Positions 22,734-34,657 of a DNA stretch of 64,000 nucleotides are shown one piece after another (position 1 is the stretch's first letter; the number at the start of each line of letters is the position of its first letter). This DNA is from Orbilia blumenaviensis. Its lineage: Eukaryota > Ascomycota > Orbiliomycetes > Orbiliales > Orbiliaceae. The stretch spans positions 1,054,001 to 1,118,000 of the forward strand of contig JAVHNS010000015.1 of assembly GCA_036872755.1 (NCBI GenBank), written 5' to 3'. Made by a program: the position numbers and the translations under genes. The notes under the pieces are model-generated. The model saw only the letters and a program-made list of their open reading frames with translations, was not told the origin of the DNA and did not search any database.

Positions 22734-23677
22734 ATGTTGCAATTCGTAGCTCTTCTCGTTGCATTTGCAACATTTTACACTGCTACGGTAGCCCACTGTA
22801 TGGCTTTTCTAATAATATGACCTTATCGGCTCTAGCTTAGCTTGCTAATTGAATTTTCAAAAACTCTAGACACCTTCCCGAATCTCATTCACAAGGGTAT
22901 CCAATACCCCGACTACACTTACATCAGACGCACCTGGAATTATGAAAGCTACTGGCCTCTCTTCGACCTCACCTCCCCAGTCCTCCGATGTTTCACCAAT
23001 GGCACTGTTCCAAATCCAGGTACCCTGACTGTCTCTGCAGGGGATACAGTAGGGTTCACCGTCGGTGGTAGGATCGTTCACGAGGGCCCTTTGCTATTTT
23101 ACATGGCGAGAGCAGGGTTCAGGCAATCGGCTGCGAGTATGAGTGGTAGCGGCGAGGTTTGGTTCAAGATTAATGAGACAAGACCATACATTACGGATGT
23201 TCCCGCGAAATTGGAGCGTCAGAAATGGCCGCATTATAGTACGCCCCCACCTTCCCTCCCCTCCATTGCAGACAAACATAAATTAACTACTGAAAACCCC
23301 CCGAAAAAACAGACGCATCAGAAGTCCATATCGAGATCCCATCATGCCTGCCAACAGGCGACTACCTACTCAGGGTTGAACATATTGCCATTCACATCGC
23401 ATTTGACGAAGGGCAACATGAATTCTTTGGAGCCTGCGCTCAGTTGAGAGTCGTGAATGGTGGCAACGGAGTTCCTACGCCATATACGGAATTCCCAGGG
23501 GCATATCAAAGTGACGAGCCCGGACTGTTTTTGGATGTTCACAGGCCTTGGGTAAGTATTCTTATTTTGCGAAGCAAACAACAAGCAATTCGGAATGTCG
23601 ACGCTGATAATATGGTTTGATTTTAGTCGTTGCCCGAACAGTATGAAGTCCCTGGTCCGCCAGTTTGGACGTGTTAG
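22734..23677 (+). CDS. AA9 lytic polysaccharide monooxygenase
   Basis: Four exons (22734-22797, 22870-23238, 23313-23551, 23627-23677) with GT..AG introns keep frame to give 240 residues. The signal peptide ends ..TATVA, so the mature protein begins with His, the first ligand of the copper histidine brace (HYTFPNLI). The second ligand is His in GGRIVHEGPLLFYMA, and a third conserved His is in IAIHIAF. Cysteines in IPSCLP and FGACAQ fit the AA9 disulfides. The protein oxidatively cleaves cellulose or related glucans outside the cell, using a reductant and peroxide or oxygen. In the block normally GAQFYxxC this gene has QHEFFGAC, so axial Tyr is Phe and the second-sphere Gln is Glu. There is no CBM1. 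A GMC oxidase and endoglucanases in the window could act with it. Confidence 0.9.
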
Positions 23678-24359
23678 AGGAGTGATGACCATACGTGGTA
23701 AAATTTTCACGGCAAAGACTACCGAGCGAGGTGAGACAGCATCACATTCCTGACTTGTGGGTGCACCCGTGCCCATTGCATTCCTCACGATGCGCGATGC
23801 GCTGCAGGCGAAGAAAGGGGGAAAGGAAGATTTAGGAATTTGTTGGATTTTGATTAGAAACACTCGCGTTGTTCCGCACCCGGCCAAGTTGAGGTTGCCT
23901 ATTAGCAGCCGAGTTCGATGCTGAAGCCTGCTAAGGGGACTTTGGGGGGGAAGACAATGTTGACGAGAACTTGTAAATATTACCTGCATCTGCATAGAAG
24001 TATATAAATTAAAGAAAAAAAGTTCACACGATTTGATAAATTGACCATATCGATATCTCTTGACCCATGACATTCTAGATCTATCGTTGAGGCATCGAGA
24101 ATTTGTGGTGTCATAATGTCCATGATAGACAGAACCGTAGGACAAGATAATATGAGAACCGATGAGAGCGAAAAACTGAAGCAAAACCTGAATCAAAAGA
24201 AAGAACATGTACTGAAACTTGATTGAGCGAACCGCCCAACCTAAAAAATAAGAACAAAAAAGTATATCATATAGAGCATGGGAATTAAGATAGTATGAAG
24301 GGAAGAACCATCGGATTTTGCCCAAGCACCTGACGCTGAACAAAAAGACAAGAGTGTAT
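23678..24359. other. Intergenic between convergent genes
   Basis: Shared 3' flank of the AA9 gene and the minus-strand coiled-coil gene. A long antisense frame crosses it but is judged spurious. Confidence 0.5.
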
Positions 24360-25062
24360 CTAGTTGGTAGAACACTCGACCGTATAGTTCTTCCCATCTC
24401 CAGCGAACTCATAAACCTTCTCTAGTGTATCGACCTCTTCCTGCAAAGCGAGGATCTGTGATTTTTTAAATCTGATCTGGGACTTTTTAAGTCTGATCAT
24501 TGACCTTTTGAAACGGATCATCCCTAGCTACTGTCAGTATAAAATTCTGAGAGAATCGACCACACCAAAACAAATGAGCAAGTCACTTACCCCTAACTTC
24601 GTCAAGAATACTCTCGCCCTCGCCGCCATCACTGAGACAGACTCCTGTTGGGGTAATGCTTCCGGCGTCGGAAGAACCAGCCGAGAAGGCGCAGTGAACG
24701 GCTCTATGGAAAGAGGGACGGGGGGACTCATCAAAGGCACCAATATGCGGAAACTGGAAACTGTTGGTAGAGCGAGAAGCGGAGGAGGTACTGTCTTCCA
24801 CAGCTCCTTCCATATCCACTGACTCCGTGTCGCTTTCATTACCTGTGTCTTCGGTTTCCCAAAGCGGCAAAGTGCTTAATTGGTCGATTAGAATACCATG
24901 ATGGGAGTATGCATCTGGTGAAGTTGGGCTAGGAGAAGGAGGGGAGGTGTAGAACAGACGGGGTCGGATAATGGGGAGGGAGTCGTAAAAAGTCGATGCA
25001 TTGTTGCTATGTGCAGTCGAAGATACACTTTTAGGGGAGGATTGGGGGGTGCAAGCTGCCAT
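24360..25062 (-). CDS. Ser-rich protein with C-terminal coiled coil, unknown
   Basis: Two exons, 24591-25062 and 24360-24523, with a 67-base GT..AG intron, encode 211 residues. The first 155 residues are rich in Ser, Pro, Thr and acidic residues and look disordered. The second exon begins with three near-identical seven-residue units (MIRFKRS, MIRLKKS, QIRFKKS) followed by QILALQEEVDTLEKVYEF, a clear heptad pattern for a short basic coiled coil. There is no signal peptide or membrane segment. I recognise no family; the arrangement suggests a dimerising or scaffold role, possibly a bZIP-like remnant, but no DNA-binding signature is seen. A TTATATATA element lies about 40 bases upstream. Confidence 0.6.
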
Positions 25063-25119
25063 GATGGCAGTGATCGATTAGTGTAGGGCACAAAAAGGGC
25101 TTAATATATATAAATTTAT

Positions 25120-26037
25120 GACGACTAGTTGAATCACAGATGAAGTGGGCGGCGATAGCGTTATATCAATTTCCTGATGATAGTGTAGCGGTGTTAATGT
25201 GACGGTGAGTTAAGGTGCTGAAAGGGCCCTAGGCTATAGCTCTAAGTAACGGCAGACTTCGGGGTATGGGAAACTCATTACGACGTTTTGTATTAGACCG
25301 AAATGTCGTGGCAACGGGAAGGCCGGCCAAACCTGGCTTAGATAATATCGAATATGATCTGTCTGCTCAACTTACTTAAGTCAAGCTAAGCTAGTGACTT
25401 TAATGACAACTTAGACATGTACTGCAACGCTTACGAAGCAAAGCTCAAAGCTGCCTACACTGCATAACTACACCGGCTCTGAGACCACGCACGGCAACGC
25501 ACAAAATACCACACTCTATCTTAAATCAAAAAAGGTCTATAGCTTATATAGCTTATGGACCAGTGGAGATCGAGCTGGATTAAGTTCTGTATATCCAGAA
25601 GAAACCTCCGTAGCAATATATGCATACTTGTGATCATACTTACAGTGAGTTCACAGTAGGGACTATAACTTGGACTACTCAAGAAGAATAATTATTGACC
25701 AATGGTATTGCGATTTCCATTTGCATTAAACTGATAGTAAAAGTATTATTTAAAACTACAAGACCCGAGTTTTAAGCCACTTTCCTCGCATCCAAAAAAA
25801 AAACAAAAAAAAGGTAGAGTAGTAACCAGGATAAGCTCCCCGACGAAGCTTCAGATCCTGTTGATTGGTACCAGTTATATTAAAATTACATTAAGGAGAG
25901 TTAGTAAAGGTGATGTACTAAAGGCTCATGTTCGTCGTAAATCTTCTCTCAACTATTTCCTTGTCTCCCCGCGGCCGCTTCAATCTGTTTGTCATTATTT
26001 GTCTTTGCTGGGAAACAAAACTAGGCGGATAAACCGT
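25120..26037. other. Intergenic, no gene seen
   Basis: AT-rich sequence with an A-rich run around 25793-25812 and no supported gene. The right end is the 3' flank of the repeat protein gene. Confidence 0.5.
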
Positions 26038-26697
26038 CTACTCGTAGTAAGTTGGCGGCTGATAGGGCTTTGGCTCATACTTTGGTGGTTCGTAGGGCTT
26101 TGGCTCATATTTTGGTGGTTCGTAGGGCTTTGGCTCATACTTTGGCGGCTCATAAGGCTTTGGCTCGTACTTTGGTGGCTGGTATGGCTTTGGCTCGTAC
26201 TTTGGTGGCTGATATGGCTTTGGCTCGTACTTTGGTGGCTGATATGGCTTTGGCTCGTATTTCTTTGGCGGTTGGTATGGCTTTGGCTCGTATTTCTTTG
26301 GTGGTTGATATGGCTTTGGCTCATACTTCTTTGGCGGCTCATATGGCTTTGGAGCTGGCTTGTAGCCCTTGGCATGATAAGGATGTGGTGGTGGATGATA
26401 TGGCTTTGGCTCATACTTTGGTGGCTGGTATGGCTTTGGCTCATAGTGCTTTGGTGGCGGATGGTATGGCTTTGGCTCATAGTGCTTAGGTGGTGGGTAG
26501 TAGGGCTTTGGTGGAGGATGATGATACTCCTTTGGTGGCTGCCAATAGGTCGGTGGGGGTGGGGGTTGATAGTACCCATAGTCGGCCTCAGCAACTGCCT
26601 CGGGCTCTGCAACAGGCTCGGGGTTCGCAACTGGGTTGGCCGTGACCCCAGATAGGGCGGTCATTGAGGCCGCGAGAATAACAAGCTTGCGAAGCAT
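26038..26697 (-). CDS. Secreted Pro/Tyr/Lys-rich decapeptide-repeat protein
   Basis: Intronless, 219 residues. A signal peptide (MLRKLVILAASMTALSGVTA) is followed by a short Pro/Glu/Ala/Val segment (residues 21-38), probably a propeptide. Almost all of the rest is a repeat built on YEPKPY followed by QPPK, EPPK or HPPPK; YEPKPY occurs 12 times. An irregular unit in the middle (PYHAKGYKPAPKPY) divides two blocks. There are no cysteines in the mature part. Composition resembles plant extensins and other Tyr/Pro-rich structural proteins that are cross-linked through tyrosine, so a role in the cell wall, spore coat or adhesion is plausible but inferred. Copy number likely varies between strains, since the unit is 30 bases. 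Confidence 0.8.
   Translation of the reverse strand: MLRKLVILAASMTALSGVTANPVANPEPVAEPEAVAEADYGYYQPPPPPTYWQPPKEYHHPPPKPYYPPPKHYEPKPYHPPPKHYEPKPYQPPKYEPKPYHPPPHPYHAKGYKPAPKPYEPPKKYEPKPYQPPKKYEPKPYQPPKKYEPKPYQPPKYEPKPYQPPKYEPKPYQPPKYEPKPYEPPKYEPKPYEPPKYEPKPYEPPKYEPKPYQPPTYYE
26052..26340 (-). repeat. Tandem 30-33 bp coding repeat
   Basis: About nine successive copies of a 30-base (some 33-base) unit encode the decapeptide repeat. Units differ by few bases, which suggests expansion by recombination or slippage. Confidence 0.85.
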
Positions 26698-26825
26698 GGT
26701 GAACGATTGACTAAAGTCGCTGGTTTGGAGACTTTTGGGGGATTTATTAAAAGCGAATGTATGTAAATACTAAAGTATTTAGATCGAGATCCTTCAAAGC
26801 TCTTTATTCTTGAGAATAGAGATGC

Positions 26826-26849
26826 TGATGATGATGATGATGATGATGA
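26826..26849. repeat. (GAT)n microsatellite
   Basis: About eight TGA/GAT triplets in a row lie about 130 bases upstream of the repeat-protein start codon, with a shorter ATGATGATGG just after an A-run. Confidence 0.85.
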
Positions 26850-26859
26850 GGAAAAAAAA

Positions 26860-29396
26860 TATGATGATGGGCGGGAATCAAGCGTCTATTTATGCTTAAA
26901 GTTCTCATTATATTGCCAATATCGTTAACATTTGATACTAAAACTACTTCACACCTTCATCATATTCGAAGCAGCTAAGCATTCATTGCGTTTGGATCCC
27001 AAATGCCTAGCCCCCCAAAGCACCTCACTTCCATAGCTTCAACACAAAATCCTCCATACGTCAGAAGTTCGCCATATTCCGCAAAAATGACAATATTTCT
27101 GAATTCACTCTCCGAGTATCCGGAGCTAGGGTAGGTCATGCAACATGAGCTTCTATCAAGCAGCAATCTGCTAATGTTTTCAGCGATCGCACGATCGCGT
27201 CGCATTCGCAGGATACTCATATGCTTAGACTAGGTTAGGAACATTGTTCGCCGTCATTGCCTTAAATTTTGTTGCGGGCAGTTAGGCGAAGTGGAATTCG
27301 TAAGGAATGTAGTCTCTATCCCTTTGTTCCTTCTTGACAAATTTTTTGGGTGGGCGGGGGAAGCTTTCGCTTGTAGCATGTGGCAGTAATGCTTGATGAA
27401 AGTGAACGCCACTTCATTTTTCTTTTCTTTTCCGCTCTGTCAATGGAATGCGATGAGGCTATTCGTGAATTTTTTTGGATGCATGCGAATTGTCGTTAGG
27501 TGCGCACAACTGACCCGGGCCAGAATATGGTATGTGCATTTGATATTTGACTAGCCTCATGTGCGCGACGTGGGGGATCGAGACTAAGTCGACGGATCCG
27601 CGGAAAACCTGCTACTCTGTTCCGAAAGCCATTTTCGAATTTCCAAAAATATATTCGTCTATGGAGGTAGATGTCGATACGAAGCCAGGATATTGTCGGA
27701 GAATTTCTCTGTCAGTCGAACGATATAACAGTTGCACCCAGTTGTAACTACTTAGGTATTGTCGGCCCTAGCCCGTAGATTTGATGTTGTGCAGGTCTTG
27801 ACACAAAAAACTTCCAAGCCTCCCAACAGGAAAAGCTTTTTTTTTTTCTTTATTGAGGCGATTGATATTTGCCTCAGGAAGGGATCATAGCAGAGTGGAT
27901 GCCGGCCCTGGCCGTAATCTCCACCTGCAAGTCTGCAAGCCAGCCGATTTGGTTTCCCGTTGTGAAGAACCTGCATGGAGAAACCCAATCGTGTTGCTGG
28001 TTACACGGTGTCTTCCGCTCGGCTAACCTGATCGAGGCCGTTACCGCATTCGGGTGCGTTGGGAAACACTCGAGCCCCGACCACTTTTGTCCAGTCAGCC
28101 GTCTGCACTTCGAGCCATGATAAATGCCGCGACGTGACATCGAGGGGGGGTGAGGGGATGATCATTCAGTGCGGTAGTGGTTTCTGCACTGAGAAGCGGC
28201 TCGCTTGTTACCGGTCCAAAACCTAGCTGTTAGCTGCAGTTGTCGACAATTGTCTTTGATTTCGATTGCATCGGTTGCTGGTTAGGTTTCGTATCTCAAA
28301 TGAAGGGCTCTTCCAGGTAGCAAAGCCTCCAAGTACCGATCGCGATCCAAGCAATTCAGATATAAAATTTTGTTATTGAGCCCTAAGCAGGGCTGTGATA
28401 TGACTTTTCATTTGAAATAGGCAACATGTCTCGATATATTGACGCCTTATGGAAATTGGCTAATCGATTGTGAAGTTCTCATTCATTATCGCCAGTGCCG
28501 TCAGTGCAGTGCAGTGCAGATAATAACGGTTTATCCCGTTGATTTGACGCCCCTAAACTAGCGTCAACCAACAGGCAAGGTTTCAGGCCAGCCGTTCGCT
28601 GAGCTGATACCTCCGCCTCTATCATACAACGTCTTTTGTTATGGGCCTTTCCGCGCGAATTTCTGCACGTTCCTCTATATAGCCAGTACCGTCGGTCACA
28701 TCTATAAATATGCCAGGGGAAAGCAGGTACCTTTCCACTAGCTGGTTCCATGGACTGGATCCCGGAAAACTTTTTTTTTCTATCTACAAATGTTGAATCC
28801 TTTCTCCCCTTAGCGAGCTTCCTTGTTTTTCTATAACGAAGCATTAACTAGTCCCAACGTTCAGCAAGGAACAGCTGGGCAGAAAGGTGACATATATACA
28901 AGCCAAAGTACTCGCAAGACACAACCAACTAGTAGCTACATCATCCTTCGAAACTTTGTTTCCTTTACTCTTTCTTTTCTTAATAATCTATTCTTTCTTT
29001 AACGTTAATATCCAACTTAATTTTGTCGCCACAAATAACCGAAGAACCTAATCGACTCGATTACCGAGTCCAGAGCCACACTCCCTTTGCTGAAATAATC
29101 CATCTACACTGTAAAGTATCATTATCCATGGAACGCACCGGTACAACCCGTCAACCTCCCCAGATTCCTACCAGACGTCTCAAACCAAGCCGTCTATACA
29201 GCTGTCAGCCGGTCACAGGTATCTTCTTTCGACCGCCGTTACATCGTCGATATCGTTTTGCATTAGATATGTTTTAACGGTTGCTAATTCCGTAAATTTG
29301 TGCCAATTTAGGACCTCAGTAACCATTTTTGTACATACAGTTCGAGTCGAACTGAGAGATCCTATTGGATGCGCCTCACACAACGATCCAGCAAAG
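26860..29396. other. 2.5 kb gene-poor stretch
   Basis: No supported gene. A poly-T run lies at 27838-27849, and the simple repeat CAGTG occurs near 28500-28517. The last 450 bases, CT-rich and AT-rich, probably hold the promoter and leader of the gene at 29397. Confidence 0.45.
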
Positions 29397-30915
29397 ATGT
29401 CATCAGACGCTGACCGCTGGATCAAATACCAACACATTGATTGGCAGGATAAAACCTCGTTCCGAGATCCGGTGCTAATCGTCAATGTTGTTTTCATGGT
29501 ATTGATCCCGATGGCGTTGGGATTGAGGTTGTATTCGAAGATCTCAGTGTTTAGGAAGTTGGAGAGTGACGATAGTATGTTATATTTTTCGTTCTAGATT
29601 GTTGAGATTTGGAATCATGTAGCATTGCATTGGGCTAACCAATTTGACATTGATAGTGGCGGCCATTATTGGATCTGTGAGCAAATTCCGCAATTTTGCT
29701 TTTGAATAGACGAATTTTACTGACGTTGGATAGGCGGGATCTCTCGCCCTCTCTTCCGTTTCTCTGCACCGTAAGCTGGAACCTCGATTCTAGATTCAGC
29801 ATAACGTTGAGCAATAGTCACTAATATCACATGCAATTCAGTGCTGAAATATGGATACGGCAAACATCTTTGGGATGGGTCGTTCGAGACCATGATTAAT
29901 CGTTCAGAAGATATGATCAAGGAACTAATAGTTTGCAATATTCTACACGCTTTCTCCCTCTCATTCGCCAAAACGTCGATAATCATCCTGTACAACCGCA
30001 TCTTTGACGCCCACCCGTGGTTCCGCCGGACCATGTGGTGTATCTTGTCGATTTGCTGGACAATGTTTATTCTTACAATCTTTATTAGTGTTTTCCAATG
30101 TAGCCCCGTTGATGGGGCGTGGAGTTTTCAGATCATGTATCTGGGGAAGAGTAGTTGCTTGGATATGCAGGCCTTTCTATACGCGAGTACCGCGGTGAAT
30201 ATTCTTACCGACGCATTCGTAGTGATTTTACCGATTTTGCCTATCATGCGGCTGAGGCTGGAGAAAAGGAAGAAAGTGGCTGTCTGTTTGTTGTTTTTGG
30301 TGGGTGGTTTTTCATGTGCCAGTAGCATTATCAGACTAGTGAGCTTAGGGACTTTGCAGGATTTGGATATTTCTTGTAAGCTTCTATCCCTTTCCTTTAT
30401 CTCTTATAGATTACTATATATAAACTATTTACAGCTACAGAGTACATGGACTAACTGAGCAATTAGATACAACGGCCAACTCTCTCTTCTGGTCAGTTAT
30501 CGAAGTCAACATCGCACTGATATGTGCTTCCTGTCCTGCAATCCGCACAATCTTTACCCGCCACCGTATTCCCATTATCTCTCGCTTTCTTTGCTGTGGT
30601 ACAAACCCAGATTATACAGACGAATACGAACAAAGCTCTTATGCTGTCAGAAAGGGTAAAGGCCCTGGCCGCCGTGAAAGCAGGCGGATGACATATGCAA
30701 AATATGGATCTAATACATTAGGGGGCTCATCCGGGTGTGGGCATCCTTACGAAGCAGGGCTAAGAGATTTGGATGATATGGAGGGGAGTGAGGTTGGAAG
30801 TGTTAGAGAATTAGATCTAATAGGAAGGGACGTGGAGAAAGGGATTCATCATGAAGAAGGAGATGTTGCTGATGTGGAGATGCCGGCGGAGCCGGTAAGA
30901 GCCCGGTATGCTTGA
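29397..30915 (+). CDS. Fungal rhodopsin-like (SAT4-type) seven-helix membrane protein
   Basis: Five exons (29397-29574, 29657-29676, 29734-29770, 29842-30375, 30467-30915) keep frame to give 405 residues; exon 2 is only 20 bases. Hydrophobic helices are at VLIVNVVFMVLIPMALGL, MAAIIGSAGSLALSSVSL, ELIVCNILHAF..TSIIILY, WCILSICWTMFILTIFISVF, AFLYASTAVNILTDAFVVI, KVAVCLLFLVGGFSCASSII and SLFWSVIEVNIALICASCPA. Motifs KYGYGKHLWD, FQCSPVDGAW, TDAFVVILPI and FWSVIEVN..ICASCPAIR are those of the fungal integral membrane family PF20684 (SAT4/PTH11-related without CFEM domain). The polar tail is cytosolic. Some members act as receptors, but ligand and role here are unknown. The start is the first ATG in frame and could lie further upstream. 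Confidence 0.85.
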
Positions 30916-33900
30916 TATATATTGGTTCCTTTTGTCCTTATACCTTTTACCTTTCCGTTTTGTTCGCATTCAAGTTTTGAAGCTGCAAGGGCTAGGCTTT
31001 ATCCTTTGGATATGAGGCAGGTTGGGCTGTCTTCCCCCCTTTTTCTTTTCTTTCTTTCCTTCCTACCTTCATTATAAAAAGAATTCCGCACAGGCGGCCG
31101 AATAAACAGACTGCTAAAGGACGTGGCCCGTTGGCCGAGTTGACTTTAGAGTTGAACGGCCATTAATTAGAGGCAGAACGTGAGTGGGATTCCCTATACA
31201 TTTATATAACAAGTTATACCCTGGGTAGCACTACTGTTTAGCTATTCTCTTGATGCTATTTTTTTGGTAACAATAATGTATATATCTAATTCTAAGTTGG
31301 TATAGTCTCGTACGACCGAGGCGTCGAGGCGAACTTTGCTCAATGTATCCAAGTTTATTGAGATACATGCATTTTTGACAATGAATCGAAACTAGTTGCT
31401 CCAGAGCTGAATGCGGCAAATTGCAACACTTTCACATCCTAACTTTTAAAGGCCTTTCCTCGAATGTATCTGGGGATACAACCATCGACTAGAATAACGA
31501 GCGGGATCGATAAGGTTAAGGAGAGCTTAGCTATGACCTCGGTGATTTTCCGGGATCATTATGAAGTCCACTTTTCATGTTGAGGTTAGAGAGGCTTTTT
31601 ATGACAAAATGTTAACCCTTGTTTGGGAGAGGTCGGTGTGAGAAGTTGACTCCGAGTTTACTCCCTGCATCCGCAGATAGTTTAGTCGAGAATCTGGTTA
31701 CTGTTTGGGAAGGGGCCCTGACTTTCTTCGATATAAGGTCGACATGAGATCTGGATCCAGGTTGCTGGACATAGAGTTGCTAATATAAGCTAGGTTGGAC
31801 AACCTCCGAAATTTTAATCTATCCCTCTGTAAAAAAAATTAGACTAACCTTACAGGGTACTGAGGCCATGAGGTTAGTTAAGCTGACAATATGGAGCTAT
31901 GTAGGCGCGGCGCAGATTGCGATCTCGAGAGGAGTCTCAAGGCTTGAGACTCAGAGGCCATAGCTGAAACTTTATCGCAAAATCCCTCGAAACAATATGC
32001 TATCATATGATCATATGATCCAGAGAGTTACGAATCCGATTCTAAGCTCGAGGTTATAAGCTTGCGATTGAGTCTTCTCTATGAGACTCTTGTCTTGGGA
32101 GGATGCTTTTAGTTGGTATGTGTTGCCAGTAGCTTGGTTCATTCGCAAGCAACACAATGCATTTCGGCCAAGATCGACTCTCAAGATCGGGAACGAGACT
32201 CTGATGGCATCAAAGACGAGAATGTTCCTGCCCGTGCTGAAATCAGTATAAGGATACGCTTACGTTTAATTGCCTAGCCAGGCATTATTGTTACGCGATC
32301 AATTGCAACTTGGCTTTTCTCCGCTGTCAAGACGGCATATTCCGCATACAAGCGACGTTGCAGAAACCAGATCCGAAGTCTATCGATATCAAGTTGTCAT
32401 CGATTTTGCCGGGACCCCCACTGTACCGCTGTAGCACGCCCTGCTTCGACATGGCTTCACGAAAAGTGAATTTCCTTGAACAGGATTGCATTTTACAAGG
32501 CCAAGCTCCCCACGCCCGAAAATAAAGCTACCACTTCACCGGTCGAGGCTGCGATTGGCCGGCTAATTAGCCCTCTAGCCTCTGGTTTTCGTCCAGCTGC
32601 TGAAGTGTTGTCAGGATTACACACCCATGGACATGGCCCAGGTTCGTAGCAAACCACCCCGCCGCCCCAGCCGATCGTCTACAGAATAGAGACCGAGCTA
32701 AGCAAGCAAGGTTGTGTGTGGGTTGACGGGATGTCGCTATTACACCGGATATGATATGTGTCCCAGACATTGGGAATCACAATTCTGAGCTTTTCTCTCG
32801 GGACAAGCTAGGTAGTTTGGCTTGGACTGCGGAGCGGCTTTGGTGGAGCTTTCCCTGAACCCTTGGGGGGTTTCGGATGCACCGCAATCATCCCCGACTC
32901 CACCAGAGCTAGTTCGAGCAAGAAGGTTAACATAAGCTTCTGGCTTTGGTATGGTGATGCCATTGCATTGTCTCGACGACAGGACCCTTTGAAGAAGCAT
33001 CTCCGGCGATATGCAGGGGTTCAATCTGGAGGATAGCTTGATTAGACCCTAATCTGAAGTATTCCGGCCAGATATGGCTATACTTTCTGATTGTGCTGGC
33101 ATTATCGTCAGGCGGTCCGACGTGCATAATGTATGGACACAGTACAGCATTCCTGCCTGCAGTCCAACAGGTTTGGACATCTTGTACGCCCTCAATTGCG
33201 AATTGGGTTGAGCTTCTAAGTAGACAAGATCGGTCCAACTGAACAAGGTGGGGTCAGAATCCCCAACTTTAGCAAGCTCGTTCGCTTGTAAGGTCGTATT
33301 GACACGCAAAATCCGACAGAGCTCTTGCATCTTTTGAAACTGGGTCAACCAAATCTCTGGGACCATCTGCGCATCTCTTCCATGAATTTTTCCAACTACA
33401 GGTCGATAAAACCAATCCCTTGATTTGATTCAGGATATTTGCCTCACCTTTGCGAGGTTCATGGGTCTTCAGGTCGTACAGACTTGCAGCGGCGACCACG
33501 TCTCTCCTTCGCAAGTCGAGCCGTCTAGCGCCAACGGAGAACAGGGACCCAACATTTTTACGGAGCAGTTTTTTTTTTTTTTTTTTTTTTTGCAACTGCT
33601 CTAGACTCTGTGCGAAGAAAGGGCTGGCGTAAAGATGTTGGTTAAGGAAAGAAAAAAAAACTCGGCACCCACACTTCCGATGGCGGTAGTATATACAGAA
33701 AGGGACAAAGAGGAACTAATAGATCTCCGCCATCATGCCACAATGCTGCTCTTTCGCTTGCGATCCCCCAATCAGCTTCTGCCCAAGCTTTGCGACTTAC
33801 GCTTGGGGGCTCGTTCCCGTTAGATGTCCTGCGCCGGTGTGCCAACAGGGCTTGTTTTCTCTGAATATGTTGGCTCCACAAATGTCATGAGGGTTCTGAA

Positions 33901-34657
33901 TACTTAGCTGGTAGGGCTTTGGCCATTTCCCGACGGTAAAGAACGTGGGGTTATCGCGGTTTCCTTTACGCAGACCACGGGTTTACTGGGACCCCTGTAT
34001 ACTTTGTGCATCGAGGGAGGAGGATAGCAATCATGAGTGTATGTTACAGGGAAGATGGGACCATGCAAGAACACCCGGGGTGGTGCGGTCCAGGTCCCTC
34101 CAGCCGCCTGCCCACCATGTGCCATCGCGCAAAAATGAGATTTCTTGTGAACCAGCAAGCCAGCCGAGTCTGTAACGTTGGCTTGGACAGACATCCATCC
34201 ATACCAATAATTGCAGATAAAGTTGGCGGATAATTTAAATAGGGTCCGTGTGCTGCTGAAAAGACAGGCTGACAAGGCTTTACAGCGTTTGCGTGGGAAA
34301 GGAGAGGTTATTAAGGGCATTAACTATCAGTTGACTTTTATATTTCCCTTGGTCATCGCCAACTCTGTTAACTCGACATCTACGTAAATTTCGATCTGGA
34401 ACTGTCTGTATACGTACTGGGTCGACCTTCAAATTCGTATCTCCTTCGGTCCGACATCAAGCACTCGACATCACTACTCCCAAGGTCCCCCGACCGAACC
34501 CCAGCTGACTAACTACCAAGGCCTGTACGCCCAGAACACGACAATTTAACTTCTCGAACCGGCGAAAGAACGACGAAAGGGCCACAAACCATACCCCCAA
34601 CCTCCCTTTCGCTACTTCCCGAACCAGCTTCCCCATAACAACTACCTCACACGCACA
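30916..34657. other. 3.7 kb gene-poor stretch
   Basis: No coding region is supported. Noted landmarks are a perfect 18-bp palindrome at 32002-32019 and a poly-T run of about 20 bases at 33570-33590. The CT-rich promoter of the LaeA-like gene ends it. Confidence 0.45.
32002..32019. repeat. Perfect 18-bp palindrome
   Basis: ATCATATGATCATATGAT equals its reverse complement and is also a direct repeat of ATCATATG. A related 12-bp palindrome, GATCATATGATC, lies at 46584-46595. No function is assigned. Confidence 0.9.

Noticed and set aside
23366..24412. A 348-codon open frame on the minus strand
   Set aside because: It lies antisense to AA9 exons 3 and 4 and overlaps the coiled-coil gene's second exon. 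Composition is irregular and no domain is seen; both overlapped genes have better evidence.
25861..26655. A 264-codon frame rich in Leu and Trp on the plus strand, resembling a membrane protein, plus another 145-codon plus-strand frame and a 211-codon minus-strand frame
   Set aside because: These are mirror readings of the 30-base Pro/Tyr/Lys repeats. A repeat length divisible by three leaves the other frames open as well.
29023..29277. An 84-codon frame upstream of the rhodopsin-like gene
   Set aside because: It lies in the probable leader region and cannot be joined in frame with good splice sites to the membrane protein.
33269..33595. Frames across a long poly-T/poly-A run
   Set aside because: The run of lysines or phenylalanines comes from a homopolymer; no gene features are present.
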